A DNA stretch of 64,000 nucleotides, taken from Acidobacteriota bacterium (GTDB lineage Bacteria; Acidobacteriota; Terriglobia; Terriglobales; Acidobacteriaceae). A program made the position numbers and the translations under genes. Below the pieces are notes generated by a model. The model saw only the letters and a list, made by a program, of their open reading frames with translations. It was not told the DNA's origin and made no database searches. The DNA lies in assembly GCA_013289795.1 (NCBI GenBank), contig JABCZH010000006.1, positions 124,001 to 188,000 on the forward strand, written 5' to 3'. Below, in pieces: positions 22,963 to 30,616 of the stretch (positions within the stretch are counted from its first letter, which is position 1; each line of letters opens with the position of its first letter).

Positions 22963-24174
22963 CTACTTCTTGTCGGTTAGGGCTTCTACTCCGGGGAGTT
23001 TCTTGCCTTCTAGGAATTCTAGCGATGCGCCGCCTCCCGTCGAGATGTGGGTGATTTTGTCGGCTACGCCAGCGGCGTGGACGGCGGCGACGGAGTCGCC
23101 ACCGCCGACAATCGAAACGGCGCCGCCGTTGTCGGCTACGGCTTGGGCGATCTTGAAAGTTCCTTTGGCGAAGGGCCCGACTTCGAAGACGCCCATGGGG
23201 CCGTTCCAGACGATGGTGCGGGCGGTGGAGATGGCTTCGGAAAATTCTTCTACTGACTTCGGGCCGATGTCGAGGCCCATCATGTTTGCGGGAATTGGAT
23301 TTGTGGCGTCGATGGTGCGGGTGACGGCGTTGAGATCGATGCGGTCGGCGACTACGTGATCGAGCGGCAGCAGGAGTTTCACGTTGCGCTTCTTGGCGTC
23401 TTGAATGATTTGGCGAGCGAGGTCTAGTTTATCGTCCTCTACGCGGGACTTGCCGACGTCTGCTCCGTGGGCTTTTAGGAAGGTGTAGGCCATGGCGCCT
23501 CCGATGATCAGGACGTCGACTTTGCTGAGCAGGTGCTCGATGACGGCGATTTTGTCGCTGACTTTGGCGCCTCCGAGGATGGCGACGAAGGGCTTCTCGG
23601 GGTGGTGCATGGTCTTGCCTAGGTATTCGAGTTCTTTTTCCATGAGCAGACCGGCGGCGGCTTTTTGCAGGAATTTGGTGATGCCGACGGTGGAAGCGTG
23701 GGCGCGATGAGCGGCGCCGAAAGCGTCGTTGACGTAGTAGTCGGCGAGGGCGCTTAGTTGCTTGGAGAATTTCGGGTCGTTGGCTTCTTCCTCGGGGTGG
23801 AAGCGGAGGTTCTCGAGCAACAGAGTCTGGCCTTTTTCGAGTTTGCCAGCGACTTCCTCGGCTTCGGGGCCGACACATTCGGGGCAGAAACCTACGTTCT
23901 CTCCGCGGGCGAGTTCTTTGTCGAGCAACATGCGCAGGCGCTCGGCTACGGGCTTGAGGCTTAGCTTGGGATTAGGCTTGCCGTTAGGGCGTCCTAGATG
24001 AGAAGCGAGAATGAGGCGGGCGCCGTGGCGGAGGGCGTACTCGATGGTGGGGAGCGTTTCGCGGATGCGAGTGTCGTCCATCACGCGGCCGTCTTCGAGG
24101 GGGACGTTGAAGTCGACACGCATGAAGATGCGATGGTCGTTGATGGGGAGATCGCGGATGGAGAGCTTGGGCAT
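22963..24174 (-). CDS. pgk: Phosphoglycerate kinase
   Basis: A 403-residue enzyme making ATP from 1,3-bisphosphoglycerate. The start is the ATG at 24174 ([20 protein letters not shown]). [44 protein letters not shown] and [14 protein letters not shown] hold the 3-PG-binding basic residues and hinge, and WNGPMGVFE and GGGDSVAA bind nucleotide. Length is standard. The gene's first ten codons are part of a 167-bp tandem repeat that continues for 640 bp upstream towards gap, with three extra copies of the start region. Expression from gap, through or within the repeats, is possible. Confidence 0.96.
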   Translation of the reverse strand: MPKLSIRDLPINDHRIFMRVDFNVPLEDGRVMDDTRIRETLPTIEYALRHGARLILASHLGRPNGKPNPKLSLKPVAERLRMLLDKELARGENVGFCPECVGPEAEEVAGKLEKGQTLLLENLRFHPEEEANDPKFSKQLSALADYYVNDAFGAAHRAHASTVGITKFLQKAAAGLLMEKELEYLGKTMHHPEKPFVAILGGAKVSDKIAVIEHLLSKVDVLIIGGAMAYTFLKAHGADVGKSRVEDDKLDLARQIIQDAKKRNVKLLLPLDHVVADRIDLNAVTRTIDATNPIPANMMGLDIGPKSVEEFSEAISTARTIVWNGPMGVFEVGPFAKGTFKIAQAVADNGGAVSIVGGGDSVAAVHAAGVADKITHISTGGGASLEFLEGKKLPGVEALTDKK

Positions 24175-24811
24175 CAGTCGTGTCCCACAGAAATAAGGAA
24201 GGTCGCCTCGCGCTTTATTGCAATCCCGCTTTGCGCGATTGCGCGCGGTGGCTCCTCTAGATCCTTCGTTCGGCAAAGTGCGCCTCTCTCAGGATGACAA
24301 GAGTTGTTGAGGGGGAGATCGCGGATGGAAAGCTTCGGCATTAGTCGTGTCCCACAGAAATAAGGAAGGTCGCCTCGCGCTTTATTGCAATCGCGCTTTG
24401 CACGATTGCGCGCGGTGGCTTCCATAGATCCTTCGTTCGGCAAAGTGCGCCTCTCTCAGGGTGACAAGAGTTGTTTAGGGGGAGGTCGCGGATGGAGAGC
24501 TTAGGCATGGTTTCGCCCCACAAACATAAGGAAGGTCGCCTCGCGCTTATTGCAATCGCGCTCTTCCCCCGATTGCGCGCGGTGGCTCCATAGATCCTTC
24601 GTTCGGCAAAATGCGCCTCTCTCAGGATGACAAGAGTTGTTGAGAGGGAGATCGCGGATGGAGAGCTTGGGCATGATTAGGTCCCGACCAGAATAAGGAA
24701 GGTCGCCTCGCGCTTTATTGCAATCGCGCTTTGCGCGATTGCGCGCGGTGACTTCCACAGATCCTTCGTTCGGCAAAGTGCGCCTCTCTCAGGATGACAA
24801 AGAGAGAGTAG
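24145..24811 (-). repeat. Four-copy 167-bp tandem repeat containing the pgk start region
   Basis: The minus-strand start ATG of [10 protein letters not shown] appears at 24174 (real pgk), 24341, 24508 and 24674: spacings 167, 167 and 166. Each unit also holds a GTCATCCTGAGAG-type element (plus: CTTCGTTCGGCAAAGTGCGC, CTCTCTCAGGATGACAA), a CGCGCTTTATTGCAATCGCG stretch and the GGTCGCCTCGCG block. In the three upstream copies the frame runs on into that element ([20 protein letters not shown]), giving decoy ORFs of about 60-90 codons. Copies differ by a few percent. Confidence 0.92.
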
Positions 24812-24813
24812 TT

Positions 24814-25824
24814 TCATAGGCCTTTCTTGCCAAGATAGTTGATTAGGTCGCGGACGCGGCATGAGTAGCCCCATTCGTTGTCGTACCAGGAAATCACTTT
24901 TACGCAGTTGCCGGCTACGACCAGGGTCATGGGGGCGTCGACGATGGAGGAGCGAGAGTCGCCGCGGAAATCGGCGGAGACTAGTTCGTTCTCTTCGTAT
25001 CCCAGGTAGCCTTTCAGCGGGCCGTCTTCGCTGGCTTTCTTCAGGGCGGCGTTGACGTCTTCTTTGGTGGTCTTCTTCTCTACGAATGCGACCAGGTCAA
25101 CGACAGAGACATTGGGCGTGGGTACGCGCATGGCGAAGCCGTCCAGTTTGCCGGCCATGTCGGGGATAACGAGTTTGAGCGCTTTGGCGGCTCCGGTGGA
25201 AGTCGGGATCATGTTAATGGCGGCGGCGCGGGCACGGCGCAGGTCTTTGTGGGGGAAATCGAGGATCACCTGATCGTTGGTATAGGAATGGATGGTAGTC
25301 ATGGTGCCGCAGACGATCTTGTAATTGTCATGCACGACTTTGGCGATCGGGGCGAGGCAGTTGGTGGTGCATGAGGCGTTCGAAATGATGTGGTGTTTAG
25401 CCGGGTCGTACACCTGGTGATTCACGCCCAGTACTAGGGTGACGTCTTCGTTCTTGGCGGGGGCGGAGATGATGACTTTCTTGACCGGGCCGCGCATGTG
25501 CTTTTTTGCGTCATTGGCGTCGGTGAAGCGTCCTGTCGATTCGAGGACGACTTGCGCGCCGACGGATTCCCAGGGGAGCTTGGCGGGATCCTTTTCGGCA
25601 AAGACTTTGAAAGTCTTGCTGTCGACGGTGATGCTGTCGGGGCCGGAGGAAATCTTATTGGGCAAGTTGCCGAGGATGGAGTCGTACTTCAGCAAGTGGG
25701 CAAGGGTTTTGGGATCGGTTAGATCGTTGACGGCAACGAACTCGATATTGGGATCGTTGAGCGAGGCGCGCAGAACGTTGCGGCCGATGCGTCCAAAACC
25801 GTTGATGCCTACTTTGATTGCCAT
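24814..25824 (-). CDS. gap: Glyceraldehyde-3-phosphate dehydrogenase, type I
   Basis: A 336-residue NAD(P)-dependent enzyme producing 1,3-bisphosphoglycerate. [15 protein letters not shown] is the dinucleotide motif, [12 protein letters not shown] holds the catalytic Cys, TIHSYTNDQ is the His region, and [20 protein letters not shown] binds phosphate. [12 protein letters not shown] closes the active site. The residue after beta-2 (VAVNDLTDP) is Asp, which favours NAD. GGAGGCGAG lies before the ATG. It is followed on the same strand by the 167-bp repeats and pgk, giving a gap-pgk order. Confidence 0.96.
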   Translation of the reverse strand: MAIKVGINGFGRIGRNVLRASLNDPNIEFVAVNDLTDPKTLAHLLKYDSILGNLPNKISSGPDSITVDSKTFKVFAEKDPAKLPWESVGAQVVLESTGRFTDANDAKKHMRGPVKKVIISAPAKNEDVTLVLGVNHQVYDPAKHHIISNASCTTNCLAPIAKVVHDNYKIVCGTMTTIHSYTNDQVILDFPHKDLRRARAAAINMIPTSTGAAKALKLVIPDMAGKLDGFAMRVPTPNVSVVDLVAFVEKKTTKEDVNAALKKASEDGPLKGYLGYEENELVSADFRGDSRSSIVDAPMTLVVAGNCVKVISWYDNEWGYSCRVRDLINYLGKKGL

Positions 25825-25920
25825 CTCGCCTCCGAAATGATGATGAAGTCACAACAGAAAAGAGTCTCGGGCTGGGGACAAGAAAATGGTAGCAGGGAAC
25901 GGGAGGGGCGGCAAATGCGA

Positions 25921-26055
25921 GGGCCGCAGATTAACGCTGATTTCGCTGATCAAGAACCAACAGCGTTCACCGCCGAGGTCGCCGAAAACGCCGAGAAGGG
26001 CTGGGCCACAGATCAAGAACTTAACAACAGAGGACACAGAGGTTCACGGAGGAAG
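25921..26055. repeat. Mixed dispersed repeats upstream of gap
   Basis: GCCGCAGATTAACGCTGATTTCGCTGAT (25923-25950), CACCGCCGAGGTCGCCGAAAACGCCGAGAAGG (25970-26001), and CAACAGAGGACACAGAGGTTCACGGAGG (26027-26054) lie in the gap between gap and the PPOX gene. They are three repeat types found in other gaps; there is no gene in 25825-26074. Confidence 0.7.
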
Positions 26056-26074
26056 TCGCATTTCCGAAATGGGA

Positions 26075-26434
26075 TTAGGCGGTGAAGCTGGAGATTTCGA
26101 GGTAGACGTTTTTGTTGTTCCAGAGGGAAAGGCGGGCCATCCAGTATTTGCGGTTGATCGCCTGGTTGGCGCGGGGCCAATCTTCGGGGGGAAGGATGCG
26201 AGCGGAGGCGGAGAACTCGGGCCCGGTGACTTTGCCACGGACGGTGCAGGGAGCGACTCGGACTTGGGGGTTGTTGCGGATGCGCTTGGTCTTTCCCGAG
26301 TCGGCACGGGTCTTGAGGTAGAGTTTGTCGTTGTCCTCTGCGAACCAGATTGGGGTGGGGACGGCGGTGCCATTCTTGCGGAAGGTGGTTAGCAGGATGT
26401 ATTTCTGCCCCTGGATTTCGGGCGGGATGGGCAT
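26075..26434 (-). CDS. PPOX-class F420/FMN-binding split-barrel protein
   Basis: From the ATG at 26434 the protein has 119 residues (MPIPPEIQGQKYILLTTFRK). RKNGTAVPTPIWFAEDNDKL then RADSGKTKRIRNNPQVRVAP is the signature of the PPOX-class F420-dependent family (TIGR03666-like), a pyridoxamine 5'-phosphate oxidase-like barrel in which SGKxKRI binds the cofactor phosphate. It is short and without extra domains. A dispersed CACAGAGG repeat covers its upstream region. The substrate is unknown, and F420 use in this organism is not proven. Confidence 0.75.
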   Translation of the reverse strand: MPIPPEIQGQKYILLTTFRKNGTAVPTPIWFAEDNDKLYLKTRADSGKTKRIRNNPQVRVAPCTVRGKVTGPEFSASARILPPEDWPRANQAINRKYWMARLSLWNNKNVYLEISSFTA

Positions 26435-26454
26435 GGGGGCATTGTAGACGAAAC

Positions 26455-26490
26455 GCTTAACCACAGAGGGCACAGGGATCACAGAGGAAA
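26455..26490 (+). repeat. CACAGAGG-type dispersed repeat
   Basis: CTTAACCACAGAGGGCACAGGGATCACAGAGG occurs between the PPOX start and the kinase-like gene, followed by CCACGGATTTGCACGGATGGG at 26499-26519. Confidence 0.75.
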
Positions 26491-26598
26491 GGCTGGGCCA
26501 CGGATTTGCACGGATGGGCGCGAGTGCACATGGCATGATTGGTTCCTTAGTGACCGCTGACGTTGCCCACGGGCCTCAAGGTGTGTTACAAGCCAGAG

Positions 26599-27456
26599 AT
26601 GCGTAAATGGATGCGCGAGCGCTTAACGCGCCGCAAAAAAGGGCCTGAAAAAGCTGCGGGGGAGCCGGCCGCAGCGCCGTTGCAGCCCGCGTTTTACGAC
26701 ACTGAAGTGGTTAGTCAACCGGCGCGGATTGCAGAAGAGCATGCGGAAGACCGTAGCGAGCCTGAGGCGTCCGAAGCGCAGCTGCGGGAAGCTGGCCAGG
26801 CGGAATCGCAGCCGGCTCAAGCGCGTCCGGGCGATGCGGGCGACGCGACCCGGCGCCGCCGGCGGCGGGGAAGAGGTGGGCGCGGACGGAGCGCCCGGAC
26901 AGGCCAAGCACCCAGAGCGGTGGAGGGCGCGGTTCCCGCGGTGGCAGTTCCGGTATCGGCGGCGGTTGCAGGGGAGGTGCCGGCAGCGCCGGCGCGGCCG
27001 TCGAAGGGTACGGTGGTGCTTGCGATTGGACTGCCGGGGTCGGGGAAAAGCTCCTGGTTTAAACGAAATAAGATCACGCCGCTTTCGAGCGATCTGTTGC
27101 GGGCGCTGTTGTTTGACGATCCGACGGAGCAGCGCTTTCAGGACTTGATTTTTTCCAATTTGCGTTCGATGCTGAAGGCGCGGCTGATTGCGCGGCGTCC
27201 TCTGAATTATGTGGATGCTACCAATCTGACGCCGCAGGAACGGCAGGGCTGGATCAAGCTGGCTAAAGATTATGGGTATGAAGTGCAGGCGGTGTTGTTT
27301 GATGTGCCGCTGGAGACTTGCCTGGAACGGAACCGGAGGCGGGACCGGGTGGTTCCAGAGGAAGCGATGCGGCGCATGGCAGGGAAATTGAAGCCACCGT
27401 CGTTTGAGGAAGGGTTTTCGAAGATTACGGTGGTTAGGGTGAAGCAGAAGGAGTAG
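26599..27456 (+). CDS. P-loop kinase-like ATPase (polynucleotide kinase type) with disordered N-terminus
   Basis: From the ATG at 26599 the protein has 285 residues (MRKWMRERLTRRKKGPEK); in-frame GTG 26581 and TTG 26563 are possible. The first 135 residues are low-complexity Ala/Arg/Pro/Glu sequence with an RRRRRRGRGGRGRS basic patch. The last 145 form a compact kinase fold: LAIGLPGSGKSSWFKR is Walker A, then NYVDATNLTPQERQGWIKLA and VLFDVPLETCLERNRRR (lid-type Arg residues). This resembles the AAA_33/PNKP-like group phosphorylating nucleic acid ends or small metabolites. The basic N-terminus suggests nucleic-acid binding. Confidence 0.72.
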   Translation: MRKWMRERLTRRKKGPEKAAGEPAAAPLQPAFYDTEVVSQPARIAEEHAEDRSEPEASEAQLREAGQAESQPAQARPGDAGDATRRRRRRGRGGRGRSARTGQAPRAVEGAVPAVAVPVSAAVAGEVPAAPARPSKGTVVLAIGLPGSGKSSWFKRNKITPLSSDLLRALLFDDPTEQRFQDLIFSNLRSMLKARLIARRPLNYVDATNLTPQERQGWIKLAKDYGYEVQAVLFDVPLETCLERNRRRDRVVPEEAMRRMAGKLKPPSFEEGFSKITVVRVKQKE

Positions 27457-27465
27457 TTGCGGCGC

Positions 27466-27522
27466 CCTCAGCGGCTAAAGCCGTCGCTTTTCAGGCCTGA
27501 ACGGCACGACTGAAGTCGTGCC
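27466..27522. repeat. CGGCTAAAGCCG / GGCACGACTGAAGTCGTGCC hairpin repeats
   Basis: AGCGGCTAAAGCCGTCGCTTTT (27470-27491) and GGCACGACTGAAGTCGTGCC (27503-27522, nine-bp perfect stem) lie between the convergent kinase and isochorismatase genes. They belong to the same palindromic family as GGCACGGCTTCAGCCGTGCC at 15384 and the GGCGCGGCTTGAAGCCGCGGCC element at 35517-35538. They may serve as bidirectional terminators here. Confidence 0.7.
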
Positions 27523-27564
27523 CCGATACGAACCCGGCTGCTTATGCCTACGAACCCGACTTCT

Positions 27565-28176
27565 TTATCCTTTTAGATAGGGCAGTAATTCTTTGAAGGC
27601 GGATGATCCGGAGGAACGCAGCAGTTCGTAGAGGATCATTTCGGTCGATGAGATGATGGCGCCGGCGGCGCGCATGCGCTCCAGACCGATTTTCCAATTC
27701 CATTCGGTGCGAGAGCTGACGGCGTCGGAGGCTACGTGGACGATGTAGCCCTCGCGGAGCGCTCCCAGCGCGGTTTGCATCACGCAGATGTGACTCTCCA
27801 TTCCGCAGAGCAAGACAGTGTTGCGATTTCCCGGGAGGCGTTTGAGCATGGCGCAGAATGCATCGCTGCCGAAGCAGGAGAACATTTGCTTGTCGATGGG
27901 CTGGGCGTCGGGGAGCAGGGAAGCGATCTCGGGAGCGGTGTTGCCCAGGCCCTTGGCATATTGCGTGGTTACGAGAGCGGGAATCTTGAGGATGCCGGCG
28001 AGGCGGATTAAGAGCTGCGAGTTCTTCAGTAAATGGTCTTTCTGAAATATCGGGGGCAGAAGTTTCTCCTGGATATCGACCACGATGAGGGCGCAGCGGT
28101 CGGCTTCGAGGGGGCGGCGGGCGATTTCGGCGTAGTCGCCGTTTAGAGTGGTGACGCTGCCGAGAGTGGTGGCCAT
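27565..28176 (-). CDS. Isochorismatase-family cysteine hydrolase
   Basis: A 203-residue hydrolase of the isochorismatase/nicotinamidase superfamily. The catalytic triad is visible as Asp in LIVVDIQEKLLPP, Lys in PIDKQMFSCFG, and Cys in LCGMESHICVMQTALGAL. The cis-peptide and metal-binding His pattern of nicotinamidases (DxHxxxH) is absent, so a YcaC/isochorismatase-like group is more likely; such proteins are often hydrolases of unknown amides. It precedes tRNA-Gln on the opposite strand. GGAG lies before the ATG. Confidence 0.85.
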   Translation of the reverse strand: MATTLGSVTTLNGDYAEIARRPLEADRCALIVVDIQEKLLPPIFQKDHLLKNSQLLIRLAGILKIPALVTTQYAKGLGNTAPEIASLLPDAQPIDKQMFSCFGSDAFCAMLKRLPGNRNTVLLCGMESHICVMQTALGALREGYIVHVASDAVSSRTEWNWKIGLERMRAAGAIISSTEMILYELLRSSGSSAFKELLPYLKG

Positions 28177-28321
28177 GGATATTTCTCCTGAGCAAATCTT
28201 AAACCGCGAAGGGCGCTAAGAACAGCCGCGAAGTACGCAAAGAGTACACTCGGGACGGTTGACCCCGGTGGACACAGCCCATAAAATCGAAGAGGCGGGT
28301 GAGGTTCTGCCGCGTGTGTGT

Positions 28322-28395
28322 TGCCCCCTCGTTCAATGGTAGGACACCTGCCTCTGGAGCAGGTTATCGGGGTTCGAATCCCTGGGGGGCAGCCA
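28322..28395 (+). tRNA. tRNA-Gln (anticodon CTG)
   Basis: The acceptor TGCCCCC pairs with GGGGGCA, followed by G and an encoded CCA at 28393-28395. The anticodon arm is CCTGC-CTCTGGA-GCAGG, placing CTG at positions 34-36. The T arm is CGGGGTTCGAATCCCTG-like. The 5' base is U paired to A, a known feature of Gln tRNAs. Confidence 0.94.
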
Positions 28396-28454
28396 AGACC
28401 GCCGCAAGATCTTGATGGCGGGCAGCAATCATAAGAAAGAGATAGGATGGAAAT

Positions 28455-28700
28455 ATGCCTAGAGGCCGATCCACGTTTACCAAGCGGAAGAAAGAGCAGG
28501 CGCGACAACAGAAGCAGCGTGAGAAAGTCGAGCGCCGAGTCCAACGCAAACAGGAAAAGCCGGAAGGCGGGGTGGTGGACAGCGTGGATGAAATGCGTGA
28601 GTTGCAGGAGCATGCCGCTGCCCAAGCGGCGCTGTTCCGCATTGGCGAGGACGAGGCCGAGGAGTCGAGCGAAGAAGACGGTCAGGATAGCGAGGAATAG
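28455..28700 (+). CDS. Small highly charged protein
   Basis: An 81-residue protein (MPRGRSTFTKRKKEQARQQK) with a basic Lys/Arg/Gln N-terminal half that is probably helical, and an acidic C-terminal end (EDEAEESSEEDGQDSEE). There is no hydrophobic core. Similar short charged proteins occur as conserved hypotheticals in Acidobacteriota; they may bind nucleic acid. It starts 59 bp after tRNA-Gln, with AGGATGG nearby as a weak ribosome binding site. The function is unknown. Confidence 0.6.
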   Translation: MPRGRSTFTKRKKEQARQQKQREKVERRVQRKQEKPEGGVVDSVDEMRELQEHAAAQAALFRIGEDEAEESSEEDGQDSEE

Positions 28701-28862
28701 CGGAGGTTGGGACACCTGCTCCCGCCCCTTGCAAAGGCGGTGTTCGGCCTCAGGACATCCTTTACACTCCCGCGCTGGCGCGGGAGCCCGCCCAAAACCT
28801 CAGTTTTATCTGCCCTCGGGATGACAGTGCTGAGGGTATCCGCACGGCTGGAGCGATCACTG

Positions 28863-29555
28863 CTAATTCGTCGGGGCCGCGCGGGTATTGTTCAGGTGCA
28901 TACGAGTAAGCCATTTATGGGGTCCCTGATAAAGAAATTCCAGGCCAACGTTTTCGGCCGCGTATCCAATCATGCTGTAGTTGCCGAGGCGGAAGGCGTC
29001 GCGGGCATCGTAGCGGTCGGGGTACCAGGCGTAGACGCCTACCATGGTGCCGGCGTAGGGAGCGACCAGATCAGGGAAGGAAAAAACGCGATGGCCATCT
29101 TCGCCGCGGCGCGCACTGAGAGTGGAGATGAGGGCATGTTCCAGCCGGGGAAAGAAACCTGTGCACTCACAGCGGTAGTACAGGGTGTCCTCGCGGAAGA
29201 GTGCTGCCAGGCCATAACGCGTGGAGGTGCTAATCGCGAGAATTCCGAAGTTTGATCCGAAGCGCTTGCCGTAACCTTCTGCGCCTTGTTTCCATTCGGG
29301 CGGAGCGTTGTCTGCCTGATTGATGCCGGCAGCGATGGCGGCGCCGACGATGGGATAGGGGCCGAAGGCATCGAAGAGATAGTTGTGGAACTTGGTCGCG
29401 GCAGTGGGACGGGTGTAGGTCAGGCTTGGCTGCGGGGCGGATGGCAGGGCTGCGCTTGAGGAGTTGCTGGGGGCCGGTGCTTGGGCCTTGGCCAAGTGTG
29501 GCAGGACGGTGGTAACCGCGATAGCCAAGAACAGCGTCAGTCCGCGCATCTTCAT
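28863..29555 (-). CDS. Exported hypothetical protein, acidobacterial type
   Basis: A 230-residue protein with a signal peptide (LTLFLAIAVTTVLPHLAKAQA, cut after about residue 24) and a Pro/Ser linker before a compact domain. The domain has glycine-rich hydrophobic segments (YPIVGAAIAAGINQADNAPP, GNYSMIGYAAENVGLEFLYQ) that look like membrane-associated or outer-membrane-related helices, and a C-R-C pair in YYRCECTGFF. I do not recognise a named family; similar proteins are common in Terriglobia. It ends 160 bp from the small charged gene, which converges on it. Confidence 0.6.
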   Translation of the reverse strand: MKMRGLTLFLAIAVTTVLPHLAKAQAPAPSNSSSAALPSAPQPSLTYTRPTAATKFHNYLFDAFGPYPIVGAAIAAGINQADNAPPEWKQGAEGYGKRFGSNFGILAISTSTRYGLAALFREDTLYYRCECTGFFPRLEHALISTLSARRGEDGHRVFSFPDLVAPYAGTMVGVYAWYPDRYDARDAFRLGNYSMIGYAAENVGLEFLYQGPHKWLTRMHLNNTRAAPTN

Positions 29556-29689
29556 GTTGAGATCTCCTCAGGAATCGGAAGCTTGTAAATTGCTCAAGTA
29601 TCATACGCCAGGTTGAGGAAAACCGCTAAGAAATCCCCGCGACAAGAATGAGTATTCAGAAACCCGACGAGCCGCTACAAAAACGAAAA

Positions 29690-29739
29690 GGGCTGTCGAG
29701 AGGGTCGAATGTAGAGTTCACACTAACCCATGACAGCCC
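29690..29739 (-). terminator. Terminator-like hairpin after the 92-aa gene
   Basis: On the minus strand GGGCTGTC (plus 29732-29739) pairs with GACAGCCC (plus 29690-29697), with inner GGGT/ACCC pairing, followed by TTTTCGTTTTTG. It lies 60 bp beyond the stop of the gene ending at 29800. The rest of 29556-29799 shows no gene. Confidence 0.6.
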
Positions 29740-29799
29740 ACCTTCGCGTTTAGGGCTTTCTATCTACCGATGTTACCCAGCAATGCTTTGCAAGGCTGG

Positions 29800-30078
29800 T
29801 CAATTGTGAACACTTTTGCCCACGAGAATGGCGATGGGAAGTCGCAGGGAGCGTATGGTTGGATGATGCCCGGGACCACCTTCGCTGACGGCGTGAACCG
29901 CTATACAGTCCCCTTCACTAAAGGGATCGGAAACTATCTCGAAATGTTCGCCATACATGGTTATGTGTCTAGGGGCGGTGAAGCCGAGGTCCTTGATGCG
30001 GGCGCAGTTCTCGGAGCGCGAGCGAGCGTTCGGAGCAGTTTCGACGGCACCGGTTCTTTGGGCGACGGTTTGCGGCAT
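29800..30078 (-). CDS. Conserved small hypothetical protein
   Basis: A 92-residue protein (MPQTVAQRTGAVETAPNARS) whose core ARIKDLGFTAPRHITMYGEH, FEIVSDPFSEGDCIAVHAVS and IRSLRLPIAIL looks like a folded, conserved domain rather than a shadow frame; I recall similar short proteins in Acidobacteriota. The Shine-Dalgarno is weak. It is the last gene of the minus-strand run beginning at 31194 and is followed by a terminator-like hairpin. The function is unknown. Confidence 0.5.
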   Translation of the reverse strand: MPQTVAQRTGAVETAPNARSRSENCARIKDLGFTAPRHITMYGEHFEIVSDPFSEGDCIAVHAVSEGGPGHHPTIRSLRLPIAILVGKSVHN

Positions 30079-30116
30079 GGCGCTCTCTAGGGTTGCAGGA
30101 GCCGATGGCAGCTTGT

Positions 30117-30299
30117 TTATGCGCCGACGGCCTTTTCCACCCGGCCGATAATCTGTTGAACCTTGCCCGCTTGCTTTTCGGCGTGTCCTGACTCCGCCAA
30201 GTTGGGGTCGGTCTTTGCCTCTCCGACGGTTTCTTTAATTTCTCCCTTGATCTCGTGGAGCTTGCCTTCAACTTGATCCTTGGTGCTTGGTTTCATCAT
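30117..30299 (-). CDS. CsbD-family stress protein
   Basis: A 60-residue protein (MMKPSTKDQVEGKLHEIKGE) with the CsbD signature: Q-x-EGKxxExKGxxxExxG, followed by a second helical repeat (KQAGKVQQIIGRVEKAVGA). CsbD proteins are small, hydrophilic, general-stress proteins of unclear biochemistry, sigma-B dependent in Bacillus. AGGAG precedes the start. It is 25 bp downstream of the metallothionein-like gene and likely in the same mRNA. Confidence 0.88.
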   Translation of the reverse strand: MMKPSTKDQVEGKLHEIKGEIKETVGEAKTDPNLAESGHAEKQAGKVQQIIGRVEKAVGA

Positions 30300-30324
30300 G
30301 TTTTTCTCCTGATGGTTGAAGCTT

Positions 30325-30483
30325 TCAAACGGTTAGCGGGCATGGCCCGTGGTCACACTGACAGGCGATCTCTACTTCTTTGGAGCCTGCTTCCTGACAG
30401 GGTTGACCGCAATACTTGCCGCCAGGCTGGGCCATGCACCGGCATGGCAGATGTGCGCATTTGCTCTGTTCATTGGGGGTCAT
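30325..30483 (-). CDS. Metallothionein-like Cys-rich peptide
   Basis: A 52-residue ORF starting at 30483 with GGAG seven bases upstream. It reads MTPNEQSKCAHLPCRCMAQP, then GGKYCGQPCQEAGSKEVEIA and CQCDHGPCPLTV. Eight Cys and two His lie in the order C-x4-C-x-C, C-x3-C, C-x-C-x-H-x-x-C. That layout matches cyanobacterial and pseudomonad SmtA/BmtA metallothioneins, which bind Zn or Cd in thiolate clusters. The ATG sits within the last codons of the preceding 48-aa gene (14-bp overlap), implying translational coupling. Identification is by motif only. It is followed by csbD on the same strand. Confidence 0.75.
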   Translation of the reverse strand: MTPNEQSKCAHLPCRCMAQPGGKYCGQPCQEAGSKEVEIACQCDHGPCPLTV

Positions 30484-30616
30484 CGTTGCTCTCCTTTTTT
30501 TTCGATTCTTCGCTGTTCTTCACGACTTTTAGTTCGTCGGGTTGCTTTGGCGAAATGCCGTAAGTTGCCAATTCCCCTGTCGAAAGCTCTTCGTCTTTTG
30601 CGTTCAGTTCAGCCAT
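30470..30616 (-). CDS. Short hydrophilic protein, 48 aa
   Basis: MAELNAKDEELSTGELATYG then ISPKQPDELKVVKNSEESKK, a charged, probably disordered peptide. Its ATG at 30616 overlaps the TGA of the 192-aa gene as TGATG, and AAAGAGGTGG serves as ribosome binding site. Its end overlaps the metallothionein-like start. The overlaps on both sides support real translation even though no family is recognisable. It may be a linker or regulatory peptide. Confidence 0.5.
   Translation of the reverse strand: MAELNAKDEELSTGELATYGISPKQPDELKVVKNSEESKKKESNDDPQ

Noticed and set aside
24174-24776. Several 60-90 codon minus-strand ORFs starting [10 protein letters not shown] or MPNEGS
   Set aside because: They are products of the 167-bp repeat units running into a dispersed element, not separate genes.
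30079-30116. Terminator after csbD
   Set aside because: The 38-bp gap to the next gene has no hairpin with T-tract; the run probably continues to the 92-aa gene.
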